Origin: Acorus gramineus | Taxonomy: Eukaryota; Streptophyta; Magnoliopsida; Acorales; Acoraceae | DNA: 64,000 bases | Direction of reading: 5' to 3' | NCBI GenBank assembly: GCA_030737835.1 | Contig: JAUJYN010000064.1 | Location: forward strand, 62,001 to 126,000 | Shown: positions 47,271-59,655 of the stretch, in pieces | How the letters are laid out: the number at the start of each line of letters is the position of its first letter | Numbering within the stretch: the first letter of the stretch is position 1 | Translations under genes and position numbers: made by a program | Notes under the pieces: model-generated | What the model was told of the DNA's origin: nothing | The model's input: the letters and a program-made list of their open reading frames with translations, nothing else | The model's database searches: none

Positions 47271-48121
47271 CAGGGGCTGACATACGAGTTGGCTGGGCCA
47301 GATTTTGTAATTTTTTTTTTTATATTTGATGATACATGTTATGATATTTTGATATTTATATTTTATTTTATATAAATGGCATTTTATACATAAAATATAT
47401 TTCTAACAAATTAGATATCAACCTAATAAATTAATAACAAATCAAATTATTTCATAATAAACTGGATCTCAACCTAACAAACCAAATCGAACTCTGGCCA
47501 GTTTTGAAACGGGTTTAGGTAGTTTTTGAGTTTGCAGGAAACTGTTTTTCCAAAATACGTTTTCAAACAAAAAAAAATAGGGTCAAAAGCTGCATACATT
47601 TTTTTTTGTGAAAAAGTGTATAAAACCTGAGTTTTTCAGGAACTATGGATAGACAACTTCTTGCAAAGTAGAATTAAACCTAGCTTTTGCCTAAAATCAG
47701 TACTTTTGCAATCGTGCAAGCAAATGCAGCCTAATTTTATTATAAATTTTAACAATTCTAAATTTTAAAATTCAAACATTATCTTAAGATTATTGTCAAT
47801 TGAACAATAAAGAAAATTTATATTAATAAAACAACTCTTCTTATTTTTATAGCAACTCTCCCTATTTTTCTATCAATTCTTACAAAATCAAAATACTCAA
47901 CTTTAATTACATTATTTTTTTTTCCCTTTTCTTCATATGTATATGTCTTTTGAATATCACATTATTTGATATATAAATAATTACATCAAATATAAGAACA
48001 AAAAACTTCCATATAAATATTTAATATAGGCTATTAAATATAAGAACAAAATTTTTTCTCTATAAATATTTAATATAGGCTATGTAGCCCACCCCAAAAT
48101 ATTGTCCTGGATCTGCCCCTG
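47271..48121. mobile_element. Non-autonomous Tip100-like hAT element (851 bp)
   Basis: Ends CAGGGGCTGACATACG and, in reverse, CAGGGGCAGATCCAGG; the latter is typical of Tip100-type hAT ends. A perfect 8-bp duplication ATCTTTTG lies at 47,263-47,270 and 48,122-48,129. The interior is AT-rich and non-coding. The TTF/DUF4371-type transposase at 51.9-53.5 kb belongs to the class that moves such elements. Confidence 0.9.
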
Positions 48122-48129
48122 ATCTTTTG

Positions 48130-49520
48130 AACAATATCATTAGTACGTGACACCATGATAATTGTGCTATTTGAAGTTGAAGATGAAATCCTTTTAGAAA
48201 TTTTTTTCATACATGTGTTTTTATCAGCGATCAATGTTATAAAAGTTTGGGATTGAAAAAGTGAAGATAATGAAGCCATTATACATACACGAACACAATA
48301 TGTCTTATAAAAGTATATGATTAATTGATAATTGATAAATATACCATTCAATAGTTAAGAAGAAAATTCATGTCAAAGTAGGAAGTTTAAAAAGAAATAA
48401 TTATTTTAGCCTGATTGTGATTGGTTGTCGGTTCATATATTAAAATGAGGAAAATCAGAAAATTTTCAAGTAGATATATTGACCTAGAAAAATATTGGAG
48501 AGAGATAGATTAAAAAATAATAAGAGTATTTTAAAATACACAACAAGAACACTTAGCATAAAACAAACTTTAAAATGATGAAATGTTGATGCCACTTTTT
48601 TCTTAAAAGTATTCTAACCTGATTGTGAATGGCTGTCGGTTGGTAGATTAGACTATGTTTAATCCTCTTTTTTCAACTCTACAGAACATCTTTTAAGCGT
48701 TTTCCCCTTATTTGAAAGCACGTATTCTTATTTGAAAGTACAACTGTGCTTCCATCACAAATTATCATGGCATTTTCTTTAAGTTACCACACTTTAAAAA
48801 ACCACAAGTTGATGTAAGTAAAGCATTAGAAACTAATTAATATAACCAAGTCGATCAGGTCTTAACAAACATTTAAGATATTAAAGGGAAAGCTCACATA
48901 ATTGGTTAATATTTAGTATTAATCATATGATTATTGACTCTGTCAATTAAGTGTTCATCCCAACATCACTTAGGTCCATCTGATATTCATACGTAATACT
49001 ATATTTGTCTTAATTTAATTAAACATTTTCTAATTATTTTATACAACTTTCAAAATATATAAAAAGGGAAAAAAAACCTTGTAAAATAACTAAACGTAAA
49101 CGGGCACATCTTTAATTGATATGTTAGCTAATCAAGATGTTAAAGTATTAGATCAACACTTTATACTTCAACTACACCCTCATTTACTACATCCTTATTT
49201 AATGAGTTTTTATTGCTCCAATAGACTAGTTAAATAAACTAGTCAAAATAATAGTGGACCCAACTCTCTATCCATTTAACTCCTAAATATTTTTTTTTTT
49301 TAAATTCTTTAATTAGAAAAATCAGGTAAGGGATCCATATTTAGCTAACTAAAATACTAAGCACAGTTAGCTTAAAATATAACATCTTACAAGTGACGTC
49401 CACATTTAGCTCCTCTTTAACGTCTTCATTGGAGTAATATTTTTATATGTTATGTAACAAGTTAAAAATAACATGTTAATTAACCTATCCATTAAAGATA
49501 CTCTTAACACATTTAAAAAT
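48130..49520. other. AT-rich spacer
   Basis: No supported gene. 48,400-48,440 and 48,610-48,645 share the phrase CCTGATTGTGA(T/A)TGG(T/C)TGTCGGTT, a small direct repeat. Confidence 0.4.
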
Positions 49521-49660
49521 TCAACAATTTTTTGGTTTGAAATAAAAGAACCGGACTGCGTTCTGTGCCACGGGACGTGGAAAACGATGTTCCATCTTTT
49601 ATGTGAGTGTCCTGCTATTGCACGGATATGGCAGTCGGTGCAGTGGAGTGTAGTATGAAT
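49520..49660 (+). pseudogene. LINE-type reverse transcriptase zinc-binding fragment
   Basis: A short frame reads CVLCHGTWKTMFHLLCECP followed by AIARIWQSVQW. The pattern C-x2-C ... H-x4-C with CP and W is the zf-RVT domain found after the reverse transcriptase of plant LINEs and related pseudogenes. Nothing else of the element is visible; the frame ends after about 60 codons. Confidence 0.7.
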
Positions 49661-50164
49661 AGACAATTGGTCCTCTCTTCACTGCGTGATTTCTGGGGGA
49701 TGACAGCCTGCACGAAGATAAAGGGTGTCTATAGTTTGAGTGATTTGGTGAGCGAAAAATAAAGTAATGATCAAGGAGACTATTTTTTTATTTTAAAAAT
49801 GTGTGAGGGAGAATGATCTCATGCATCAAGGAATAAAGTGTGAGACTGACAGCGGTAGCTCGCGTTCATATGGGCAAAACTAATCTGAGTATCATAAAAT
49901 AGGAGGCTACGGTGTGAGTTCAGACAGATTCCTTATTCTTTTGCTTTCACTTTAAAATTGATATGTTTACACCCATAGCTTGCTTAATGATGATAGATTT
50001 GGAAAACTAATAAGATAGGTTGAGTGGTAGGTTTGGTAGGGTACGAGGGAACTTTCCGCGTAGTAGTTGAGTTTGGTACACCAAATTCATCATGAAAAAT
50101 CTCAATCGATTGATTTGACATTTTAAACTCGGAAAGAAGCGGGATTTTCAAGGCACATTCCGAG

Positions 50165-51130
50165 TCTTAAACTACAATTTTTTTGAAAGGCGCCGAGATC
50201 CGTACCCGAGTAACTAGAAATCCACCGTTTAAAAAAATAAATAAATAAATTATGTATTGTAATAGTAAACAGAAATTCATCAAGAGACGATATTTTCTCT
50301 GACGACAATGGTGAATGATGGTCGTCAGATGTTCTGGTGAGTATACCAATCCAGATCGGCATTCCTTTTAGCGACGGTGTTGAAGTGTGGTCATCCGAAG
50401 GCTCGACGAGTTAAAGTAAAAGAATAAATTTATATTTTTACAAATTTCAAACCAAATATTCAAATTTCACATTTAAACACATATAACAAACAACCATAGC
50501 AGGATTTAAAACACATCAAAATATGACGTTCGCATTCCATAACCAAGTTCACGTGACTACACAACAAAATACATGTTCAAATTCCACAACCATTCATATG
50601 ACTATATTGATTTTTTTATATATAAAAATAAATAACTTATCCAATAACAACAATTACCCATTTTTTCAAAAAAATAAAAATAAACATAAAAACAATTTGA
50701 ACATGTATTTTGTAGTGTAGTCATATGAATGATTCGTTATGGAATGCTAACATCGTATTTTAATGTGTTATAAATGTTAACATCATATTTTGATGTGTTT
50801 TAAATGTTGTTATGTCTCTCTGTTATATGTGTTTAAATGTGAAATTTGTCTATTTGGTTTGAAATTTGTAAAAATGTGAATTTATTCTCTCTTACTTTAG
50901 CTTGCCAGGCCTTCGGGCGACCACACTTCAACACTGTCGGCAGAGGGAATGCCTACATGGGTTGATACACTCGCCAGAACCTCTGGCGACCATCATTCAC
51001 CACCGTCATCAGAGGGAATGCCGACCTCGGTGTGGGTTTCCGTTTACTGTTACAGTACATTAAAAAAAAAATTTAAAAATGGTGGATTTCTTGTAACTCG
51101 GAGTGCGGATATCGACACCCTTTTTTAAAA
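50165..51130. mobile_element. Long fold-back element (~0.97 kb)
   Basis: Left arm about 50,185-50,560 and right arm about 50,725-51,120 are inverted copies over nearly 400 bp (for example GTGAATGATGGTCG at 50,310 against CGACCATCATTCAC at 50,987). The spacer is only about 160 bp and AT-rich. Outer ends read GGCGCCGAGATCCG and, in reverse, GGGTGTCGATATCCG; duplications were not resolved because of T-runs. A transcript would fold into a long double strand. No coding frame. Confidence 0.75.
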
Positions 51131-51188
51131 GTGTTGTGGTCTACTTAGTCCATTAGTCCATTTTATTGCCCCTTGCACTTACTTATCA

Positions 51189-51189
<1 letters not shown>

Positions 51190-51249
<60 letters not shown>
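51190..51249. repeat. TA microsatellite
   Basis: About 60 bases of uninterrupted AT repeat. Confidence 0.95.
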
Positions 51250-51253
<4 letters not shown>

Positions 51254-51299
51254 GCCCCAGCATTTATTGCATTGAAATATATAACTAATTAAATTTTTA

Positions 51300-51670
51300 G
51301 AAAAAATTAATATATCATATAACTCTCTAAAAAGTTAGTTAAATCGATTTTAGTTTCTGTAAAATTGAAAAAATATCACAGGCTTCCAAAATGTATTTAT
51401 GGTTAATGAAATTAGTCTCTGAGTTAAATTACTCTAATAAATAATTCAAATAAGTCCATACAAAATATAAAAAATCTGATTTAGACCTTTTGATGACAGA
51501 AATGCTCATGCCTTTTTCTAAAAATTCTTCTGTTATCCTATACTCACCAATGATTAAAAAAAAAAAAAAAATTTAGCTCATTGGAAACTAATGAAAATTG
51601 TAAATTTTTTTGTAAAATTAGTAAATCCCCTTAAAGTCAACTAAAAATCTGGTTAGTTATTCAAAATACA
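51300..51670. repeat. Dispersed repeat, second copy
   Basis: Shares blocks with 17,780-18,440; part is inverted relative to that copy. See that entry. Confidence 0.5.
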
Positions 51671-51889
51671 GCTAACTCTACAAATAAGCATTGTTTCATT
51701 ATTGTTGTTTCATTATTATAAAACAATTTTTAAGTAAAACATTCACAAAAAATAATTTACAAAGATTAATGGCATACATGTTTAAGGCAATTGTCCTCGA
51801 CGACTCTTAATGTTTTGAAAACGTTGAACGGTTGTCTATGTATCAATACTATTAAAAATATCTCTTTTAATATAAGTGATGAAAGAATC

Positions 51890-53520
51890 ACTCAACTATT
51901 CATCTCCCATTCGTGAGCGAAGTCTATTCTTCATAGTATTCATTGCTGAAAATGCTCTCTCAATTGAAGCAGTGGCAACTGGAAGGATCAATGTGAGAGT
52001 GATAAGCAAATATATTAATGGGTACACTATATGTCTTTTTGTCTCAACCATCTTTGCCGCAAGGTCACCAATCCCCTCCAATCCTGAAAAATCATTGTCC
52101 GAGTGCATATCCATGATATAAATATCAAGTTCATTGTCAAGAGCTAAAATATCTATCACTGAGAAATCGATTTCAAAAAATTGAACAAGACGAACCAATT
52201 TTTGTTTATCAAATGCTAAAAATGAATTTACTAGACTCAAAGATGCCATACAAAGAAGCAAATCTGTATTCCCTTTAGTAAAACGATTCTCAAGCTCTTG
52301 TAATTGCATATCAATAACGGTGTAAAATATTTCTACACAATAGTGATGTAAATTTTTAACTATTTCTCCACGTTGTGATCGTCCATGTGATACAAATTTA
52401 TCATCCATATTAGGCACTATAATATCATGCTTCTCACCAAATGGAGATACTTCTACAATGAGAGAATCCCATCCATCATCTCTTAATTCTTGAAATGTTC
52501 ATTTGCATATTTTGACTAGTGACATAGCATTTACAATATCTTGATTCTTTTGTTGCAATGCCTTTGATGAAGCATTTGTGGTCAATAATATTTTCTCTTC
52601 ATATGTAAATTGAATACAAAATCAAAAGTCTGCATAAACTCCTTTAAACTTTTTGCCCTGACTCTTTGTTAATAGAACCATCCATCTTCATCGAAGAGAT
52701 TAAGTACTTCTATAACAACAGAAAACATACCAATAAAGCTTAAATAATGTGTCATAGTGTGAGCCCCAATGTGTATCACCAGGCCTTTTAAGGCTAGTTT
52801 CTTGATTGAGTCCTTGTCTAGTTGAAAGTTCACCACTATTCATTGCTTCAAAAATTTTAGCAATCTGTTTTTCGTGAAGAGCATCTTTGCGTTTGCATGA
52901 AGATCCAACAAGTGTAACAATATTATTCAACAAGTCAAAGAATTTAGAGATAGGCCTATAAATTTTTTCAACGGCAACAAGAGTTAATTGTAATTGATGT
53001 GCAAAACAAAGGACAAAAAATGCATGCTTATTCTCATTCAATATGAGTGCTTTGAGACCATTGAATTCACTCTGCATGTTACTAACACCATCATAACCTT
53101 GACCACGCAATCTTGTTATGCTTAACCCATGTTTGGAAAACAATTCATCAATAGCTTTCTTAAGTGAAACAGATGTAATTTGATTTACATGGACAAATCC
53201 TATAACACGCTCAAGCACCATTCCTCTTTTATCTACATAATGAACTGCAACGACCATTTGCTCTGTAATTGATATAACATGAGCTTCGTCAAGCAAAATG
53301 CCAAAGAGGAATTTCCAGTATCATTTATGATAACATTAACAGTTTCAATCGCACAAGCACTCACAATATCCTTCTGAATTTTTGGTGCAATCAATTTCAT
53401 GTTGTCTAGAGCATTATTCAATACAAAAATTATTAACATTTTCATTATTTTTAGCAAAAAAATGTACAGTTTCAAGGAATTTCTTTTGGTTATTTGAGGC
53501 ATTAATTCGATTCATCATAA
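51890..53520 (-). pseudogene. hAT transposase of TTF/DUF4371 type (ZMYM1-like), decayed
   Basis: Minus strand. From upstream: 53,502-53,300 reads KIQKDIVSACAIETVNVIINDTG; after a frameshift near 53,300, 53,296-52,700 carries the DUF4371 core with LLDEAHVIS-type sequence, RGQGYDGVSNMQSEFNGLKALI and CFAHQLQLTLV, then GDTHWGSHYDTL. After more damage (52,690-52,420), 52,417-51,896 carries the C-terminal dimerisation domain with PVATASIERAFSAMNTMKNRLRSRMGD. The product would be a DNA transposase of the Tip100-like hAT group. Several frameshifts and no N-terminal TTF finger in frame make it a pseudogene. Element ends were not found. Confidence 0.88.
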
Positions 53521-54120
53521 CCACAGAAAGCCAAACCTTGTTTCAAAAGTAACCGAATGACTTTAATTGAAGCCTCCATACGAGTTCTATATTGCACTTG
53601 TGATTGCTCACTGTGATTTGAAATAACTCTTTCAATATGTTAACTTTTGATTTAATAAATTTCTACACTTCATATAGGCTTCATCATTATGAGCACTATT
53701 GCATCCTCCAACGTGTTCTTTAAGTTTTTCTTTCTTCTTCTAATTTGAGAATCTTATATTCACAAACTTTTCATTATTTCCTTGCTCTTTTCTGAATAAG
53801 TAGCAATACAAGCAAAATACAACATCCTTTGATATGATATACTCTAACCAGGCACCAAACTTTGAATACCAACTAGAATTGAACCGTCTTATTGGTTTCC
53901 AAATATCTTCAAGGGGAAAGTATGAGAATGCAATTGGATGTTCAAAATTGAATGTTCAAAATTCACCAAACGGTTTGTTAAGCTGGTAGTTGGGGCGTGT
54001 CACCCCTTTGTGCCTGAGCGACGCAACGGTGTGGCAGTACAGTAGTATTCGATATCTCGATAAGTGATTATCGAGAGTAGTTGTTTTCCATTGGGTTCGC
54101 TTTGCGAACATGGAATGTTT
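53521..54120. other. Spacer with possible 5' remnants of the hAT transposase
   Basis: 53,521-53,900 on the minus strand still gives short pieces resembling the N-terminal region (such as EERKTQGRC-like and CFPLEDIW-like fragments), heavily broken. 53,985-54,120 is GC-richer and joins the LTR fragment that follows. Confidence 0.35.
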
Positions 54121-54124
54121 ACTC

Positions 54125-55283
54125 CCAGTGTCGTCCGTGTTGAGGGGGCCCGGGTTGTAGCTGTCCTGACAGAGGGCTCCCATCCGTAGGTACCACCGAT
54201 GCATTCGGGAGCGTACTGATCGTGAGAGTATACCAGGTAGAGGCTACCCGGGAGAGGGTTAACGAATGATATTGCGAGCGTGGGATCGTTCTCCCCTTCG
54301 TTGGATCCGATGTAGGGACTCCCCGGCGATTACAGCTGTCCTGACAGAGGGCTCCCATCCGTAGGTACCACCGATGCATTCGGAAGCGTACTGATCGTGG
54401 GAGTATACCAGGTAGAGGCTACATGGGGAAAGCGCTACCGGTGGACCAAGGGTGTAGAGCAGTCTAAGTCTCTTTCAAAAGTCCTATGTAACCTCTGGGG
54501 GGTGAGGGTGAGAATGAGGTGAAGACACATCGCCGCGTGACCCATTCGTTGTTCGTCCGTTCCCATAGTTGTTGGGTCCGGTTGTGTATCGATGTTGAAA
54601 GACATCGTTGGGCGGTTAACTCGATGTAGATGATCCAGTAGTGTTGTAGACCAGTAATCCCCGGTCTCCTCGACCAACGGTATGGTCTCTCCTCAAAAGT
54701 CCCAAGAGTCTCCCTTCGGGAGTGAGGGTGAGGGTGAGGGTGAGGTTGGTCGCACTGCCGCGTGACCCTGTTATCCATGGGTTTCCACCCATGTTTTCCT
54801 TGAAAGGAAATTGTTTATGTATTGAACTGTTGTATGGTGATTGGTTTTCAGCCACTCACTGAGCTTGTAGCTCACCCCTCGCATACTGTTTCTTTTCAGG
54901 GGCAGTGTTGGGCATGGAGTTGGAGTTTCCCTGTGGCGTGGTCTTATGGGCTTGGAGCGTTCTTCCGGTGGGTGGCGAGTGCGAGGTTGTCAGCAGTCCT
55001 AGAGTCATTGTATGTTTTGTAAATCGTGCATGTGGCACATGTTGTATTTTCTTTGGTCTAGACTTGGCTCTCACAGGACAGTGATTGTGTATTCGAGTCT
55101 GTAATAATGTTTTTGATTTACAGACATTGTTTATATATTATGCTTCCGCTTTTCAGTCAGTTATCATTATCCTTGCTTTGCCACCTTCTGTGTTGTTGTT
55201 GGAGTCTTTATTGACCTCATGTATTGATAGCTGATATTTTATTATTGCCACGTCTCAGGGACGGCCGCCCTGGGGCGTCACAA
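54125..55283 (+). repeat. Tekay-like LTR fragment C (3' part)
   Basis: Ends GGACGGCCGCCCTGGGGCGTCACA, like the LTR ends of A and B apart from one base. It contains a duplicated ~100-bp piece (about 54,155-54,240 and 54,325-54,420), G-rich modules (54,496-54,520; 54,718-54,745), the conserved CACTGAGC...GTAGCTCACCCCTCGCAT block and an acceptor (AG at 54,898-54,899). No primer-binding site follows. It resembles the foreign block inside element B. Confidence 0.8.
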
Positions 55284-56520
55284 TATATAACAAAAAGATA
55301 TCAATATACACACTGTGCACAAGCACGAGTATCAAATACATACAAAGGGGAGGATGCTGTTGGCCTCTCACTCGCAAGACTCAAAAACACTGACGCTGCA
55401 ACCATTGCCGATACTGCGTCTAGGGGAGCTCCTCCTTCGGGTCAAACTGTGCACCAACACGAGAAACAACATGCAAGGGGTGAGCCACACACTCAGTGAA
55501 TGGTACAATCCATGCATCACAACACATACTAACACATCAATGCAATTTAAGCCCCAACCAGGATGGGAAATAAACAACAATTGGTGAGTCACGTATCAAC
55601 ATGACCACACCACGCCCTCACCCTCACCCCTAAGGGTGACATGGGACTATAGGGAAAAATTCGTCTGCTTTACACCCTTCGTCATGCGGTAGCCCTCTCC
55701 CAGGTAGCCTCTACCTGGCGGCCTTCCACAATCAGTACATCTACCATATGGGTATATCAACGGGTATCGGTAGTACCTACAAGTGGCGGCACCACACAGG
55801 ACAGCTTCAACACCGGACAACTTCAACTCGGAGCCTACTAAGGGGAGAAACATTCGACACTCGCAAAAATGATCCTCATGGATCCTCCAACACCGGTTAT
55901 CAAATGCCGATAGGGTATCGAATTCTCATGAATTCCCTCCAGGGCGCATAGCACAGATGGGGGGTAGACAATTAATTCGAGCATGCCAATGCTTAGTGTA
56001 AAGCGAAAATAGTTCACACACTTGCATAATACCATTAGGCATGGCTCATGGCTTAACCATATAAATAAAGCATACAACATGTATAATACTACACATGAAA
56101 TTAATCATGAAATCAATACTAACATGGTAGTAAAACTACAAGATATTATCTAAGTCATGCTTTATACTCATGCATACATGTATGAACTAGGTACATGGCC
56201 AAACTAGGTGGGAGCATGCATGAACAAGGTCATACAAGCATGAGATATATTGGCAAGTAAGGGTCCCTATGCATGACACAAGGGATAGCAGGTGATAGAG
56301 AAACAAATGTGATGTATTTCATTTTTTATGTTTCCGTTTGACAGACCCAGTGTCGACATACATATCCCAGATTAACATATCCACTGTTGAATGTTTTTAA
56401 AATCTGTCGACAAAACGACTGTCGAAGTTTTTAAACATGGGTTGACAGGGACATTGTCGATTTTTTTCTATAACGCTCGACAGGGAGACTGTCGAATGGA
56501 TTGGTGAGGTTAATGTTTTT
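55284..56520 (-). repeat. Tekay-like LTR fragment D, opposite orientation
   Basis: On the minus strand it shows the same landmarks in reverse: GGGGTGAGCCACACACTCAGTG at 55,478-55,499, C-rich modules (55,610-55,640) and CCAGGGCGCATAGCAC at 55,939-55,954. It lacks about 150 bp of the LTR 3' end and is joined directly to fragment C. 56,340-56,510 carries GTCGACA/TGTCGA motifs like those at 60,980-61,440. Confidence 0.7.
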
Positions 56521-56531
56521 CAAAGAACTTA

Positions 56532-56564
<33 letters not shown>

Positions 56565-56663
56565 GTGGTTTGGGATAGAAAACTATGGTTTCTATAGAAA
56601 GTTAAGGTTATTTTTGGATTGGACTGGATTGTATTTAGTGTTCAATATATATATATATATATA

Positions 56664-59594
56664 GAGAGAGGTGATTGCCTGCGGACGAACGGCAGGTGCG
56701 GACTGAATATCCGCCGTCCGATTGGGGTCCATCGAATCTTACGGTGGAGATTAATCCACTAAAAAAAACTCAACCGGATGCACCCGGTGAGTGAGAGAGA
56801 CCCAATCGAGGGGAAAAAAAAAAAACACTGCATCCCTCTCTCTCCCCTTCCCTGAAACCCTCCTCCCTACACTGCTAAATCAGATCCAAAACCCTCGAAG
56901 AACCAGATCTAAGTCAAAATCGAAGTCAAAATCTATCAAAAAAAAAAAAAAAAAAAACCTCTCTCAATTGCACTCTGTTTCCCTCTCTCATCTCCTCGGG
57001 CTCTCCCTGCGGTCCCTCCTCCGTCTCCCCCAGCGGCTCCTCCTCCGTCTCCCCACACGGCCCCCCTGCGGCCCCTCCTTCGTCTCCACCTGCGGCCCCC
57101 CCGCGGCAACCACTGCGGCACCCCCTCAGATCGTGAGGTACGAACCCTTCTCTCTCTCTCTCTCTCTCTCTCTCAAAAATCTAGGGTTTTAAGAACTTTC
57201 TTGACATTTTTTTTCTAGGGTTTTGAAATCTAAGGTTTTGAAATAATAATGTTGTCTTTATATGTCTTTATTTTGAAATCTAGGGTTTTGGTTTCTATTT
57301 TTTGAGATTGATTAGATTATATGTATATTCAATCCGCACCTTGGTAATTTGGAACACAAAGTCATAATGTATGCATAGGAAACAGTATATGCAGATTTCT
57401 CTAACTTGGTATTGATCCCCTTAATGGCTTCACTGCTTCCCCATTGGTGAATATTATAAATTGCATTTTTTTGTGTCTAGCCATTTATTACGAATTACAT
57501 AGATTTATTCTATTTATTCTGAATAAGGGATGAGAAGGAATTTCTACCGATTTGTTTTTGTACTTAGGCTTAAGACATTTAAATATGGATAATCATATCT
57601 TACAACCATTTAAAACAGGGTTATCATGGTTGGGTGGGTTCATTGTTGGTCGTCATTACACTGATTATTATTGTGTAAAATCTAATGTGAAATCTAATTT
57701 ATCTAATTCAATATATGTTTTGCCAAATGAACATGTAATTTTTGTGAAAATGGATGTTTTAATCCATAAAGTGTACATTTAAAATAATAAAAAAAGGATG
57801 TAAGTGTAAAGTGAAAATGGATGTTGTAATTTTTCTTTGTATTCAGAGCTTTTGTATAGCTTTTGCTCTCTAGTTGAGTTATGTTTCTGTTCAGGGACAT
57901 GTATTGTTGAGATTGGTCAAAGTTCCATTAAAAAAAAATTTCTTTGTTCATACTCTCTTGTTTTCTACTATGAAATATTGAGCATTCTTTTTTTCTTCCA
58001 GGCTTGTATGATTTGAGCTGAACTGTTTTCTTCTGGGCTCTCTTTTTATGCTTGGTGATTGGTGACTGAGCTATTAGATCCTACTCAGTAATGATCTTAA
58101 ATAAACATATGTTTAGGAATTACTCACAAGGATATTTATATTTAGGAATATCCTTTCTACCTCCATATGTATGAAATGAAGCTCCATGAAATGGGGTTGT
58201 GGGAATAACTTGCAGTGTGTCTATGAAATTATTTGAATCATCTATCCTTACAAATTATTCACTCTCTTTTGTTCTCTGTTTCAGGTTTAGAAGAAGGTGA
58301 TTCTGGAAGTGGTCCACATGTGCAAGGTTCCAATGTAGAACTTCTTGTAATGGTTGATGTAAAATTTGATGTGTGTAATCCAATACTTTAAATGGTTTTA
58401 CTTCTTGTAATGATTGAAGCAATGGTTGAATCTATTGCATATCAAAAATGAAAACAAATTTTTTTCCAGATATTTTAAACTATTCAAGCAAGATGAATAG
58501 ATATGCTATGATTGAATAGGCTAGTCTTTTATGCATTGTTGATATCAGGAGGAACATAGGATTTTGGGAAGATAATAGAAAAGCTTTGGAGGGACTCACA
58601 TACTCAATGTTGTCTAAGACTCTATTGCACATGTTCTCATCTATTGATTTTATTTATATTTTGGTATGACCACGTTAAAAAGAGTTATGAAAATATTTCA
58701 GACTATTAAAAACCAATCATATGTAAAAAGATGTCAAAAAATTAACCGATTCAAACATTTCTTACTTGGTTCTAAAAACTGCTAGTACAACTAATAGATT
58801 GAGCCGTTTATAAAGACTAGATCTAAAATAAATCTGAAAATAAAAACCTTAGCTATAAAAGTGATTCTAAAAATAAAATTAACCTAAAAATAAAACCCTA
58901 GATCTTATGAAAAAAAAATTAAAACCCTAGATTTGAATACACAAAATAAATAACTTACAAATCTTGGAAAAAAATCTAAAAGCTTTGGTGAACACTCAAA
59001 AGCATCATTAACCCCAAAGAAATACATACCTAAAGAGATCATTTACCCAAAAAAAAAAAAAACAAAAACAAATTACAGCGGGGTCGAAGCAGGTGGTGGT
59101 GGCCGAGGTTGGAGGGTGGTCGCAGACGGTTGTGGTGGCCGAGGGGGTCGCTGTCGGTGGTGGCCGCAAGGCGGAGTGGCAGGGGCGCCGGAGGGGGGTT
59201 CAATGGAGACGAGAGGGGAGAGCAGAGCAGTCGATGGAGAGATCAAACGGTTTTCGATCTGGTTTTTCGAGGAGCCGCTGGGGGAGACGGAGGAGGGGCC
59301 GCGGGGAGAGCCCGAGGAGATGAGAGAGGGAAACAGAGTGCAATCGAGAGAGGTTTTTTTTATATTTTTTTTGGTTTTGGATCTGTAGCAGTGCAGGGAG
59401 GAGGGTTTCAGGGAAGGGGACAGAGAGGGATGCAGTGTTTTTTTTTTTTTTTCCCTCGATTGGGTCTCTCTCACTCACCGGGTGCATCCGGTTGATTTTT
59501 TTTTAGTTGATTAATCTCCACCGTAAGATTCGATGGACCCCAATCGAACAGTGGATATTCAGTCCGCACCTGTCGTTCGTCCGCAGGCAATCAC

Positions 59595-59610
<16 letters not shown>
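56664..59610. mobile_element. Large inverted-repeat element in a TA microsatellite (2.95 kb)
   Basis: Ends GAGAGAGGTGATTGCCTGCGG and its reverse, with inverted arms of about 370-400 bp (56,664-~57,050 and ~59,230-59,610). TA repeats lie directly outside both ends. The arms contain a CT-rich, proline/serine-coding-looking stretch that gives mirrored false frames. The interior has splice-like sites and a short exon-like stretch after TCTGTTTCAG at 58,286 (GLEEGDSGSGPHVQGSNVELL), perhaps the last exon of a lost gene. No transposase domain was seen. Confidence 0.75.

Positions 59611-59624
<14 letters not shown>

Positions 59625-59655
<31 letters not shown>

Noticed and set aside
56791-57192. 133-codon frame in the left arm of the 2.95-kb element, and its mirror at 59,073-59,474
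   Set aside because: The same sequence in two inverted arms; low-complexity Ser/Pro/Lys, no domain. More likely leader sequence of the element.
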